A stretch of 64,000 nt of DNA from Hamiltosporidium tvaerminnensis. Lineage: Eukaryota > Microsporidia > Dubosqiidae. The stretch spans positions 806,001 to 870,000 of the forward strand of contig JAKIMF020000007.1 of assembly GCA_022605425.2 (NCBI GenBank). The letters run 5' to 3'. The notes beneath the pieces were generated by a model that was not told the DNA's origin, did not search any database, and saw only the letters and a list, made by a program, of their open reading frames with translations. A program made the translations under genes and the position numbers. This document shows positions 1 to 12,680 of the stretch, piece after piece (the first letter of the stretch is position 1; each line of letters opens with the position of its first letter).

Positions 1-3000
1 TTATGTAACGATTAGATATTTCCTGGTATTAGATGAAATTATAATAAATTATTAATTAGCCCATTATAATATTGATAAATAGTCAAATTTGTATATAACG
101 ATCAACAAAATATTTTGTTACTATTAAAGTAATATTTCTTAAATTTTTGGGCCTTCTTTTGAGTATATCATGATAAATAATCTATTCTTTGAAAAAATAT
201 TTCCTATATATGTATATAAATAAATGTTGATAGTGTGTTATATGATTTCTTAAATACCTTTATTTTTGCATATTCTAATATTGTTTTGCTAAGTAATCGG
301 TATATTTTTTTCATTATGAGTGTGATACAATTTGTTTAAAGAAACTATATGTACCTTTTAAAAATTATATAAAAAATTAAGAAATCCTTGCTTCGTGACA
401 TCATATTTATATAACAAATACTATATTTAAACTATCATATAAAAACCTTGCCTGTCACGATTTGATTCTAATAATAATGATTTCTTTTTAAAACAGGAAC
501 TCTTCTTCTAGATATCAAATACCTCTTCGGAGTCATTTAGCAAAAAGCACACCAAATGAATACTTTCCTGGTTTTTCAGCAATGAATATAATTTGTTGTG
601 CCAAAAATGAAATGTGATGCTATCGAAGTTCATTATATACCATATTAGATTAAAACTTTACTTATAAAAAGTGATGATTCACTACAAAAAAAGCCAAATA
701 ATAATTCTTAAGATATATCAAGCTTACAGATACAAATTTATCTTTTTTATGTAAATAACACTATAATAATTTTTTTCTCTAGACAAATTGGTAAATTTTT
801 CAAAAACTATTGCATCAACTGAACAGATAGGCTTGTTATCTCTTGTAGTGCGACGTGATAAGTATTATAAACGACTCATATTACATGATCGTACCGAATA
901 GAATCGGTGTATTCAGATAAAATGATTTCCAGAGCTCATTAAATTCATATATAGCATGTTTTATAGTTGCAGGAAAACCCTTTTTCTATATTTTACTTTT
1001 TTTAGTGCAAAGTACGATCTTATAGCAAAGTATTTATAATAAAATATGAAAGTTTTCTGAAACTAAGTATATTATGTTGTGTTCTTCTAAGAATTGGCTT
1101 CGATATTAAATATTTGTCGCTAGAATAAGATGCTTTAGATTTAATAAATTTTCAACTAATTGGTACCTTTTTATTTGTATTTCATAACTAAGTTTCCTAT
1201 CTATACTATATGAGCGCTTAAAACGGTTTATAATAATTTAATGCAAAAAAAAAAAACGATTTTAAAAATTTATTGTAATATTTAACGATGCTAATTCTAC
1301 TTTTCGCTATAAAAATAAATAAAAAAATATAAAGAATAATTATGAATGGCATAAAAGTCACGATAACTTGTTTTAATTTTTTCGATCATGATATTTTCCG
1401 TACTCTTGATATGAAATTTTATAATTTGCGTTTCTGGCTATAAAAAGTTTAGAACCAATCATTTTGATATGAATTTTAGATATATAATGGAAAAAACAAG
1501 ATTTTTAAAACGAAAACTCCGTCTTATTTAATATGTGCTTCTTTTTAGATTGTACGGTATTTAGTATTAGGATAAGCTTGTTATAGGTTCTTTATAGCGC
1601 TTCCTTCAATCTAGTCCTCTCTGTCGCATAAATGACAAAAATCTCACTTTTTGTTTCTCTTTTTTGAACAGAATTATTTTGCCTTTTATCATTGAATTTA
1701 ACATGTGAAACGTATAGTTGTTTTGTTTATTTCCGCATGTCTTTTCAACATAATATGAATATTATATGTATATTTACATGAAAAAAACTGTTTATTGCAT
1801 TATGTGATAGTTCTACGATTCAATACATTTTAAAACACTATGAAGGGTTGTACGTGTCTCTAAATAAATTATAGACACAATATTCCATAATACCGAACTA
1901 AAAAAAATCTATAATATCTAAATTTATCAATTAAACAAAATACTGTTTTAAATTTTAGTAGAAACTACCAAAATTTTTGAATAAAATCCTTTTTTTAAAT
2001 GCATTTCATTAGCTTTCATTTTGTTATGTTAATTTATACGCTCATAACTAACATTCTTGAATAATTTTAAATATTAAGGGCTTAAAACCCTTTAAAAATG
2101 TATTTAAAAATTTAGATTCACTTTGATACTTTATTAACTTTAAAACTTCAAATTCAAGATGAAAAATTTTCCAAACTACCTTTCAAGAAATCTTTTGATA
2201 AGTAATTGGTTTATGTTTAACATACATTTGCTTTACATTGATGGTTAGATTATGATAAATTGCTTTTAATTTCTAAAACCCTTCTCATTAAATCTTGAGA
2301 AGTTTAAACAGTTTGTTTATTTCTATGTTTGATTGTCTCGATAAATACAAACATTCTAAAACACATTAGCGCTTCAGAAAATTTCCGTGGCGTTTTATAA
2401 TGTGTTCTATCTATCTGGTCTCCAAAATTATGAATTTTGTAATTTCATCGAAAAATCGATAAAGAAATTGCAAGGTTTTAATAAAATTTTCTAACAAAGA
2501 AGGTATATTTTTTTTTCATACTTTATGAGTCTATTTATATGTTTTCTGCATATATATTTACTATGTGATGTGATATTCAATAAACATACTTCGACCTTTA
2601 AAATTGTAACTTTACTTAAGTTTTAGCTTTAATGTCATCTAGTTTTACCCTCAACTTGAATTTTGAAATATATGGCATATGGAATGTAACGAATGAGCTA
2701 TTTCTAACCATAATGCCTATTCTGCTTTTTTCGCTTAATTTTTCTAAAGACTTGTCTTTTATTAAAGTAAGGGGGACACGTTTTCTTAATTAGTCTATTC
2801 ATAGAGACTTTGCATGATGATGCAGACAACAAACAGTTTTTCGCAATTATAATTGTTAAGATTAGGATTATGCATTTGATTCAAGCCGCAAAACTTTCCG
2901 ATAAATAAGTAAATACGTCGAGTAGCAGCGAGCTAGGATATATAAACTAGTTATTTCATACTTAGCTAGGATATTAAATATTTCGGATTTTAGGTATTAA

Positions 3001-3158
3001 AATTAGGTAATAACTATATATGAAAAAATAAATTGTCTCAAAAATTAAAATTGTCAGATTACCTTTATAAATATTCTTTTATGTACTTTTTCTAAAAAAA
3101 TTGTTGTATTAAAGTAAAAAAAAACAAAAAGAATTTAAAAATTGATTTATTGTATTTA
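1..3158. other. Intergenic, no gene seen
   Basis: AT-rich sequence with many stops in all frames and no CCC-plus-ATG start followed by an open frame. Part of 480-1000 is less AT-biased and may be old transposon debris, but no domain could be read. Confidence 0.5.
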
Positions 3159-3668
3159 TCAAATATATAAATGGCTCAATCTTTCCTTGGGATCACTTAT
3201 CCCTTCCCATCTTTTTTTCCTTTTATTCTTGTGTACATTGCCTTTTTCGTTCTTAACTTGCCTTTTAATTAATTTGGTGTTTTGAATCGAAGAATAATTG
3301 TTTAAACAACTCACACTATCGTTTTTAGTATCATTTTTAAAGATTTTTTTTGGATCATTTGCACATTTTTCATCACCACAATTATCATAAACATAAACTT
3401 GCACCTTTTCTACGTAAACCGGTGCTTCTTTTATTTTGTGGAAATCATTATCCATACCTTCTTTAAAAGGTAAGCCTAGACAAATTCTTTGTCTAGCTTC
3501 ATTTTTGACAATAAAACGAGGCTCACTATTGGAATTTTTTGCAGGTTTTGTATCATTGAGCTTCCAATGATCATCAACAACCTTCAGTGTGTTGACATTA
3601 CTTGGTTGATCATTTTTTGGATTTGCTATATTTTCCCAAAATTTAATTAGATCTTTTACGCTTTTCAT
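3159..3668 (-). CDS. Orphan lysine-rich hypothetical protein (169 aa)
   Basis: I do not recognise this protein. It is an uninterrupted 169-codon frame, clearly less AT-biased than the flanking DNA, which favours a real gene. The N-terminus (VKDLIKFWENIA) looks like a short amphipathic helix. The middle has a cluster of Val and Tyr residues and two Cys pairs near residues 96-101 (CGDEKC). The C-terminus is strongly basic (KNKRKKRW) and could act as a nuclear or nucleic-acid-binding tail; that is inference. There is no signal peptide or membrane segment. Unlike most genes here, it lacks a CCC block directly before its ATG, so either the start or the gene's expression is less certain. It stands alone, more than 8 kb from the next supported intact gene. 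Confidence 0.55.
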   Translation of the reverse strand: MKSVKDLIKFWENIANPKNDQPSNVNTLKVVDDHWKLNDTKPAKNSNSEPRFIVKNEARQRICLGLPFKEGMDNDFHKIKEAPVYVEKVQVYVYDNCGDEKCANDPKKIFKNDTKNDSVSCLNNYSSIQNTKLIKRQVKNEKGNVHKNKRKKRWEGISDPKERLSHLYI

Positions 3669-5704
3669 TGTTTATTTGTATTTTTCAAACATAAATACTT
3701 TTAATATTGTTCTCGAACACTTTTGGAATTTCTTTTTGATGATCAGATATCAGTATAACAAAACAAAAAAAGAACAATTATATGTTCTTTTATAAATAAT
3801 TCATATTTTTTGATTTTTTGAAAGGTATTTGGTAATAAAATGCAGCTTAAGTTATTTTATGCTCAAATATCGTTTTTAATCTAAAGTTTAATTAATAAAA
3901 ATTTGAATTTAAATCTTCTTTAAAGAATATGAAAATCAACATAGAATGGATTTATTTGGCTTTAAACATTTTATCCTCACGAATTAAATACTAAAATTAA
4001 AAATTCGTACTTGCAAAAGAATATGAAATTTAAACATTAACATTAACAAATAAAATCATAAATTTATTTTTATAGATTTAATCAGATTTATGAAACAACT
4101 TGAAACAAAATCATCATTATTGATTATTTGATCTCTTTTGTATACAATAAACACATTCATGTAAAATAGTATTGTGTAATTAAGATTATATGTATTTAAA
4201 GTATTATATAAAAACCCAATAAATTTTAAATAATTACATTTGAATATTTATTTTAAAAAGCAAGTTAAAATGGAATAATTCAGCTCTAAATATACAAAGT
4301 AATAATATAAAAATGTATCAACTTTAAAAGATATTTCCATATTAATTAAATGTAGTTGAAGCATATTTTTTTATTAGATTGAAGCCATAAAATAAGAATT
4401 TCAATTGAAATTTCTAATTTAGATATAAATTTATTTAATGAAACCAATTAAATTGAAATTGGGGAATATCAAATAAATTCATAGTTAAAGAAATATTCTT
4501 GAGGAATTGAAACAATGTTTTCCTTTTAAAACCTCGTAATATTTATTGCAAATTTTTAATTTTATTATTCTATTCAGTAATTTAATTTTATTACATCTTA
4601 AATATCTATTTCCTCTTGATATTCCAAATAGATCTTTGGTCTTCTATGTTTTTACAAAAAATCAAGGTTTTAAGATCGATACTTTCGTGTTAGACATTTT
4701 AAACTCAGATACTTATAATTCAATGTTTTACATTTTTTGTTTAGATTTAAATGATTTTATAAAATGCATTGATGCTTTTTCTGGATATTCTGCGACATTC
4801 TGTATTAGCTAATATCTTGGTTGCGTGTAAAATATATACTAAATATCTACTTTTATAGGGTTATCAATCATTTAAACTAATTGATGAACTGGCATTTTAG
4901 TTATTTATAATACTTACTGGGGAATTTGTGATAAAACCTCTTGATATCTACATATAGGAGGATCTACAGGTATTTATTTATAAAAAAATGCCTTGGAATT
5001 CAGCTATTTAGAATAATTTCTTGGTTTTTATATTTTTTTGGTATCGAAAATTTAAGAAGATTTTTAGGTCCAATTTTGTCAACTACAAGTATAATTCTCT
5101 TTAATTTCCTTTTAACCATCTTTATATCAAATTGATCGATTTGAAGTTTTTCAGCGATTTTTATTTTTGCTGTCCCTCTTGTTTAGCATACTGAGTTTAT
5201 ATGATTTCTTAAAATGTGTTATCGGATTAAATTTTTTAAATCTAGATTTATTTATTCTGATAAAAGTGAAAAACCTATTCAATCAACTATTTTTGTATGT
5301 TTTGTTCGGCTATATATTTTCCAGTTGGATTGCTAGATTCTAATATATCTCGGCAATGACCTGAAGAATTTACGATTTTTTTTCATTTTTGAACAATATG
5401 TTATCTTGGATGTAGCAATTGCTCCTTATATTTAGCTGGATATATTATTAATAGTAAATACCTGGCTTTGTTCCCATTCTGTAAAACTGAATATTAGATT
5501 TTAGATTTATCATTAATATTCGTTTATTGTGCTTCTTTACACTTTTTTGTTTAGATTTCTTTTGTTCCCTTTCTGGGCCTAAAAACCGTTTATATGCACA
5601 AGATTTTCTATACATTTCTTATTCTTTATGATTCTAACTTTATAATCCTATTTTTTTTGCTTTTCTAAAGCTATTTTAGAATTTCCATAGGTATTTGTTA
5701 AGAC
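3669..5704. other. Intergenic, no supported gene
   Basis: Two short + strand frames at 4546-4812 and 4941-5135 are hydrophobic, low-complexity and lack start context. The 4.6-5.2 kb stretch is somewhat less AT-rich and could be decayed transposon sequence read on the minus strand, but no motif is convincing. Confidence 0.4.
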
Positions 5705-5960
5705 TGGATGATGAGAGGATAAACTTATAAAAAACTATCTGTTTGGCGATGGATATGTTTGATTGGTGCGAAGATAATTGCTTCTTTTTGTGGGATACAA
5801 ACCGGACTGGATCTTTAGGTCAATCTTCTATAATCCCGAGTTACAATAGATAAAAAAAAAGCAATTGAAAATTTCATTTGTTCATCCTCGACACTAAGAA
5901 GTAAAAGAGAAATGAAATAACAAAGTATGTATAAAGACTTCAAAATATATTCTAAATACT
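5705..5960 (+). repeat. Diverged dispersed repeat, partial copy
   Basis: The first ~130 bases align by eye, with many substitutions, to the 5' part of the repeats at 10357-11075 and 47106-47844. The shared landmarks are the GATGAGAGGATAA-type start, a TTTGG block and a GATCTT block. The second half (from ~5825) resembles 42485-42690 instead. It therefore looks like one member of a modular family with interchangeable 3' parts. Confidence 0.45.
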
Positions 5961-7213
5961 ATATATATTCCGTGTTTGCTAATATAAAATATAAATTACA
6001 TATAAAATAAGTAAATGTGTCATCTATTGATATACTATATGAATAAATTGTTCGACACTGACTATTAAAAAATTGTAAGATTCTCTTGTTATTGAATGCT
6101 AAACCATATTTTAGTATCGTTGAATTTATTGGACTAAAGTGAATTTTTCAATATATCTTTAAATGGTCAAAGACTCGTTGTACTTATATTATTTAAGACA
6201 TCTGTTTTTTAGACTTTACTTTTTTGTTTTAAGAAATTTTTTCATTCGAACTTTGTTGTAAAAAATATGTTTTCATAGATGAATAGCATATTTTTATTTC
6301 TTCGGGCTTCGGAAAAATTTTTCAATTTTCGAAGAAACAGACCAACAATATATCGATTACTATATATTTAAAATTGATAATTTTATTATAAGAATAAATG
6401 TAAAAATATATTAATTTCACTCTGTTAATATCATTGTTAGTTAAAAAAAATGTTATTTATTTATTTACTTTTAAAATATATTTTGGTTTTTTCAAAAATG
6501 TTAAATGAATTTGTTTGATAAATAAACTATATCGAAATTTATTAATGTTACTTAATAAGTAAAAAAGAAATGAAGTAATGATATTCATTATATATTGGTA
6601 TTAATATTTTAAAAAATGCAGATAAATCTACTGCCTTAAAATCAAATATAAATTTGTTTTTTCTCACTGTTTTGAGTTGATTTTCCTTGTAAACTTCATA
6701 AAATTATTTGATTTTTCAAAAAGATTAAATTTGAGATCAAAATTGTTTTTTCTATATTATATGTTGATCAAATGAAATAGGGGGGGGGGGTTAGGCAAGC
6801 TTTAAGTTACTGTAACCAATGATTTATATATCTACGACGAAAAGTATCTTTAAAGAATATAAAATATTTTCATAAAGTAATAATTATAGAATTTAATTTG
6901 AGAAACCATGAAAATTTACTTTCTTTCTGTTTGATAATACAAATTTCATAATTAAAAAAATAAATCAAAATACATATTAAGAGTCTTTCTTAAAGGTTTT
7001 TGTAATCCAATTCTTTGTTTATCAGTTTAGCTTTAATTGTTTCAATTACATCTAATCCTTTAATTTTTAAAGTTAACTTAATATAAAATTTTGGAGTGCA
7101 TGTGCATTCAGGTAAAATAACTGAAAAAAACAATTTTAACTATTTTGAAAATATTCCTACCTATATTATCGAATATACTGGCTTTAAAATTCATTTTATT
7201 CTTAATATTTTTT
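5961..7213. other. Intergenic, no gene seen; contains an 11-G run
   Basis: AT-rich, no open frame of note. A run of 11 G at 6780-6790 is remarkable in this base composition and is also a typical place for sequencing error. Confidence 0.5.
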
Positions 7214-8826
7214 ATTTAATAAAATTCTGGGTTAAAATATTTTTCACGTTTTTATATGTTTTCTTCTACCTCTTTAACCACTGCTGTCTCTTCTTCCAAA
7301 TCCGACTCTTCTTTATGTTATTGTTCGGTTCCTCTAAAGTGGTTCCTTCTTGTGAAATAAGGGGTGTATTATTTTTTGGTTTTAAAATTTTAACACCATC
7401 TTCCTCTCTTTTCGCTTCTTTTAAAGGGGGTATTGGTTCCTCATGCATCTCTGATCTCATAATAACACCCATTGACGCTCTCTCCCAGCTCTCTTCGGCA
7501 TTTAGTCCTGACTCAAGTCCTCTTCGTCGATCAAAGGAAATTGTTTCGACTGTCTTCTTAAGTACTATAGACTGACTGTATGCCTCTACGTTCATGGGTA
7601 TTTCTAGCCTTTTAAGATGAGATTTATGGTATTTTGTCACAATACCGTTCCAGGTCATCACATAAGGGATTATCTCAACACTACACTTATAAACAAGACC
7701 CAACTCATTGGCTAGCAGGTCATACTTCCTAAGTTTTTCAGTTTTGACTATTTGAAGTGAATCTTGGGAAGTGATTCCTACTTCAATGAGTGTTATCTTA
7801 TTCTTCTTCTTATCTAAAATTTATATTTCGGGTCTGTTATTCCGAATTGTAACATCAGTTTTAATTCTGGTGTCCACTCTTATCTCCGCATACTCATTAT
7901 CAAGAATTTCTTGAACTGAGTGACTCCTAATTCGTTTTGAGGACTTAAACTTATATCTATTTAGGAGAAGTAAGTGTAGGCATCATACCACTCATTATGC
8001 CGTCTGGTGTAGTCATGGCCTAGCATTTTTTCACATCGAGTTGCTAGATGATCTACAGTCTGACCAGACTTCCCGCAATGTTGACATACCCCATCTGCTC
8101 CCCAGAATACATTTCTATCCTGGATATAGCAGAACACAGCTTCATTTCGTGGCCTAATATTTCCTCTCTTTAGCCATCTTGAAGAGTCACTAACACTCAC
8201 AAGCTCATTTTTTCTTGCATAATATAACTTTGAAGGAAGTTTTCGTTTTTCTATTTCATTGCATAGTTTTGCAAGTTGAGCTTCTTCTAAACTTTTCTTA
8301 GTGACTTCTTCTACCAACCTGTACTTTACTTTTAAGAAGCCTTTTATTAGTGCAAGATGGGTTTTATTATTATTCTCCACCTCGAGGATTGCTGCTCATT
8401 TAGTTGATATTTCTTTACTTTTTCCAGACAATCCAAGAGTTGCAGAAGCATATGTTCGCTTTGCAACGTAACACTATGTAAACCTTTTCCAAGTTCTTTA
8501 CCTAAAAGTATAGGCGTTTTTTACATCCTGGGCGTAGATGAATTTTGTTCTCTGCTAACACTACCGCACTGGATCATCTAACTTTGAGAAGTTCGCCAGC
8601 TCAAGTCGAAGTACTCCTATGTGATAGTTCGTTATTGATATCGCATGTTGTTCAATTGCAGAAAATATTTTTTTTGCATTCTATCTAGTGTGACAAAGTC
8701 TTTCAACTCTTGCTATCAATTTGCTTTGTACTTCTTCAAATGAGCTACGTGTTGGAATTCCTCTGCTATCTTCTATTATCCCTAAATATTTGTAAACACT
8801 AACACCTTCTAGAAGAGTAGCAGTGT
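7214..8826 (-). mobile_element. 5'-truncated, decayed RLE-type non-LTR retrotransposon copy
   Basis: Minus-strand translation matches the C-terminal ~40% of the intact element at 30130-33935. Recognisable parts are the region following the reverse transcriptase (TATLLEGVSVYKYLGIIEDS), the CCHC finger with its surrounding sequence, and the acidic C-terminal tail. Homology starts abruptly at ~8826 inside the post-RT region, the usual result of incomplete reverse transcription. It ends at ~7214 with the same 3' terminus (TTTAACCCAGAATTTTATT then AAATAA). The frame is broken by stops or frameshifts near 7.70-7.96 kb and 8.38-8.68 kb, so it is non-functional. No clear target-site duplication was found. 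Confidence 0.85.
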
Positions 8827-9229
8827 TAAGTGAAAATAAATGTTTATATACTTTTAATTTTATTTTTCCCTCCAAATTTTTTTATCGTAATCAATTTTAA
8901 AAAAAAAACCATTTCGCTTTATCTTAACATTTTTTAGTTTTAAAATAATACATATTTAAAAAAAAGGAAATTAAATTAAATCCGCTTTTTTACGCCCTTT
9001 AAATAGTTCTTTTTTCACCATTAAAGTTTTTGAATTCTACCATATTATTATTAAAAATATTTGTTACTGTAGAGAAGAATCATCATAAGCAGAATCAAAC
9101 GGAGTGAGTTTAGTCTTTGTATTCATGTCAAAATTTTATCCAAACCTTATCATCAAAAAAATGATTTCTGTTTGGTTTATTTGAAGCTCTAATTTCTATG
9201 ATTCTTTTTTTATTTTTCAAAATATTTAC
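8827..9229. other. Intergenic, no gene seen
   Basis: AT-rich spacer between two transposon relics. Confidence 0.5.
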
Positions 9230-10000
9230 ATACTTCTGTACTGTTTTCTATATTCTTATCAATTTCAGAAGAGTAGTTGTTGAAGGTGAAACAAGATATC
9301 TAGGCTCATTTAATTTATTATATATTTCAGAGGCAATTTCTAAATTCCACTGTGTATATCCTGGATCATTTTTTCTTGCTTTAATACCTTGGAACTAATT
9401 GCGTCGACGAATACTGAATAATCTTTTGGTTTCTTTGTTCCTATACCACCAAAAAGAAGATTATAAGTTCAGGTTGACCATCAAAAGGTTGAAATGATGA
9501 TTTATTTGTGCCACTGTGTATTGTCTTATTATAAGCCGAATAACATCATCACAAAAACCGATCTATCTTTTTGTATCAGTGAAATATAACTCTTTTTGCT
9601 TGCTATCTTTTAATGTTTGATTCATCTGTTCAATCTGTCCCGGAGCCTATAGATTATGTGGTCTTACATGTATTTTTTTAATATTAAGAGCGGTTAAGTA
9701 TATTTCAGTCATTCATTTTGAAATTATTCATCATTATCGGAAATAATCGCTACTATAATACCAAAATTATAATAGAAATCTATATGAATCTTCTACGGAC
9801 TGTAAAGTCTTGTAAATTGTCCTAAACTACCAGAAATGCGTTGTATAAGTGTCTATTATGTTTCAAGTCAGCTAATCCCACCATTTTAATATGCGTATCT
9901 TCTAAGATCTACACAATGAATCATAAATAAATATATTTTTTTTGCAAATTTATTCATTGGTAGAGTCATTTGCTCGGAATTTGTTTCCTTAAAACATGTT
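9230..10000 (-). mobile_element. Relic of an rve-type integrase (LTR retrotransposon or Polinton-like)
   Basis: Read on the minus strand with frameshifts and stops, the order of motifs is that of a retroviral-type integrase core. A VDLRRYA-like segment near 9.91 kb resembles the first catalytic Asp region. IISDNDE near 9.73 kb matches the second Asp motif (SDNGxEF). RPHNL-stop-APGQIEQMNQTLK near 9.62 kb matches the third motif (HPQSQGxVERxNxTLK), with its Glu. No LTR or terminal repeats were seen. The copy is dead. Whether it came from a Ty3-type element or a Polinton-like integrase cannot be decided here. Confidence 0.55.
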
Positions 10001-10356
10001 ATTGCTTTATAAAACATTTATTCAGTCTATAATATCAAACAATAGCAAGCTGTAAAACTTTGCAGTAAGACTATTTTATATGTATTTCCTGTGAATCGTT
10101 TAGTTTCAAAGACTATAATCTGACTATATAAATATGGAAATATCATAGGTGCAATAGAAAGTGAAGTAAATATGAAATAACCCAGAAATTATAGAATAGA
10201 AATATAATACAAATAACATATATCTATTATAAATAAAGGGTGTTATTCATATATAAAATTGTATCGGAAATAACCAAGGGTGGAAGGACATGGGGGCACA
10301 AAGGACCGTGACACTAATTAAATATATTTAAGAAAATTAAACTTATAGATAATTTT
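10001..10356. other. Intergenic, no gene seen
   Basis: AT-rich, no open frame. It may hold the upstream part of the integrase relic. Confidence 0.4.
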
Positions 10357-11075
10357 TGGTTGAGGGAAGATAACCTCTTAAAAAACTTTCTACTTGACAA
10401 AGAGTATGTTAAACTGATGTGAGGATTGTTGTTTGGATTTTTAGTGGAAATAAAACCACACTAGATCTTCGGTTGTTCCATAAGAATTGATGTGGGGGTG
10501 ATAGGATCTATGAAATGAGGAATTTTCTACAAATTTATTTGTATTTTTTTATGTGCATAGATTGCCGCCCACGGCTAAACATGTAGGTAATTGCTATGTA
10601 AAAACATGCGAACCTAGCGTTGCACACTCGGGTTAGAAGATTTGGCGTCTGGGAGATCTAAAATATAAACCTCAAAAGCCGGAAAAGCTAAGTAGAAGGT
10701 TATACCTTTGGTATGAGATTGCACTGTCTAGGTGGACCTCATGTAAATCTCTGAAATATATCATAGCTAGAAGTTTATTGGGTTCAAGAAGTTTAGAGTA
10801 GGTGGGGATGCTGCATAGTCTTGGAGGAGCCCAGAAGGAGGAGCTTCGATCACACTTCATGCAACGGAAATTAACGAACTCCGGGCAACTACCTCGCCTA
10901 TTAATTAGGGTTTACACACCTGTAGATGAAAGGAGTTGGGATGTAGGTATCGCAGGGGTTACCGACGGAGTATTGGGGTAGCAGTAATTTATGTTAAACC
11001 CAGAACTGTGTTAATGTCATGAAAACAAATATAACACTTGCTACTATTTTAAAAAGATGTGATACTTTTAAATAA
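10357..11075 (+). repeat. ~0.7-kb dispersed retroposed repeat, copy 1
   Basis: Aligns over essentially its full length with 47106-47844. Both begin near a GGATAACC block and share GTTTGGATTTTT, ATCTTCGGTTGTTCC, a GC-rich middle and a CATAGTCTTGG block. Both finish with TTTTAAAAAGAT and ACTTTTAAATAAA. The minus-strand frame at 10672-10860 is conserved in part in the other copy (WAPPRLCSIPTYS, EPNKLLA), but differing frame ends argue against a functional protein. Likely a non-autonomous element. Confidence 0.7.
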
Positions 11076-11879
11076 ACTAAATGATAAATTTATTATTATT
11101 GAAAATATCTGTTTGTAATAAAAAAATGAAACTCAGTACAATCATCATTTACACCGAGATCTCTAAACCACTGCCTCGAAATCATCATTTATATAATTCA
11201 GTAATGTCCCGACGACGACGACTCACCTCGAAATGTTTAATTGATTAAAAAAATATAAGACACCAATGTGCGTGCTCTAATTAAAATATGTCGCTTTCTA
11301 TTTGTTCATAAATCTTATGCAACCAATAATAGTGAGTAGAAGTGAAAATAACACAATTAAAAAGATTCTATTAGATCAAAAAAATAATCGAAATATACAT
11401 TGTTAAAATCGTTGCCAGACTTTAGTACATATTAAGAATCACATGATAATTTGTTTTTTTTAATTTTCCATAAATTTCTATTTTTGAAAAAAAATTTAAC
11501 TTGATTTGTTCTGATTTCTTTTCTAAGAATTTAAAGTTGCATAAAAAATTTTATGATACAAATGATGTTTTTTTGCCGTTCTTCTGTGCAATATATTTAT
11601 ATTCTCAATAATAATTGCATAACACAAATATTACCTGAATGGTTTTATAGAACTTTATATTTGATTAAATCAAAAGATTTTTAATAAAAATGACCAAGAA
11701 TATATAGAATGAATAAATTAAATAATACAGCATATAGTTAAAAGAACAGTATTTTCAGACAAAGAAAATTCTTCATCTGAATAAATTTCTTCGAGTAAAA
11801 AGACAGAATAGAATAAAAATAGGTGGAAAGTGAACAAGCTAAACATAAAATGCCGAGCTGAAGTTCTGAAAAATTGAAA
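11076..11879. other. Intergenic, no gene seen
   Basis: AT-rich. A small locally duplicated phrase (TCATCATTTA with CCTCGAAAT) lies at 11140-11240. No coding signal. Confidence 0.45.
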
Positions 11880-12567
11880 GAAAAAAATATAAAGAGGAGA
11901 ATATGCTATTAAAAAAAGATCCTAAAATGTTTTATGAGAAATTGCTTGAGAGCATCAAATAATATAAAAATGAAGAACTAAAAATATATGAAGAACAGAC
12001 TAGGTGAGAGTATAAATTTTTATGAAAAATTCTAAATAATTATGGCTCATATAGTGAAGTTTAGGATTATTTTCGGGATTTCTTTTCTTAGGAATGTAAA
12101 AGAAAGTTCGATTCTACGAACTTACGTCTAGTCGACTCATATAACAGTATAAATAATATATTTTTTACCTTCGGCAATAATCAAAGGTACATTTCGATTA
12201 ACAGTCTTCTATATTATAAACAAAACATTTAGTATTTAATTTAGAGAATTAACTTGAATATATATTGTTTTGTAGGCTGTATTTTAACACTAATTATATA
12301 AAGACCTATATAAAATTATTACTAAAGCATGCTATAGATTCGCATCATAAAGCTAAAAGAATTTAATTGTTAGCTAAAGATTTATAAAAAAATTCAATTG
12401 TTGTTACGATATGTCTAAAAGTTATAATTTATCGAAAAAAAAAATGTTAAAGAAATAGGAATAACAGATACAAAAATGAAAAAAATGAGCATTTGTATGT
12501 ATAAGAAAGCGTAACATTAAAGAAGCTAATAAATATTTTAACACAGAATTTTATTCAATAATAGAAG
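11880..12567 (+). mobile_element. Heavily decayed non-LTR element remnant
   Basis: At 12537-12566 the sequence TTTTAACACAGAATTTTATT is a near match to the 3' terminus of the RLE element. Upstream, a broken + frame near 11.9-12.1 kb reads DPKMFYEKLLESIK and later YFRDFFS. This is comparable to the segment just before the reverse transcriptase of the intact element (FYRGLSERV then FWSTMW). Everything between is unrecognisable or deleted. Confidence 0.4.
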
Positions 12568-12680
12568 GAAAAATTTTAATAATAAATTATGTAGGACAAT
12601 TAATAGAGTAGGCAATTTAAAATGAAAACTTTATTTTTATTATTTACATTTACACATTCAAAAAATATTTTCGTCAATAT

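Noticed and set aside
480-1000. Integrase zinc-binding region remnant
   Set aside because: Only one weak histidine-containing phrase could be read, with stops. Not enough to call.
4546-5135. Two short + strand ORFs
   Set aside because: Hydrophobic low-complexity frames, no start context, no conserved motif.
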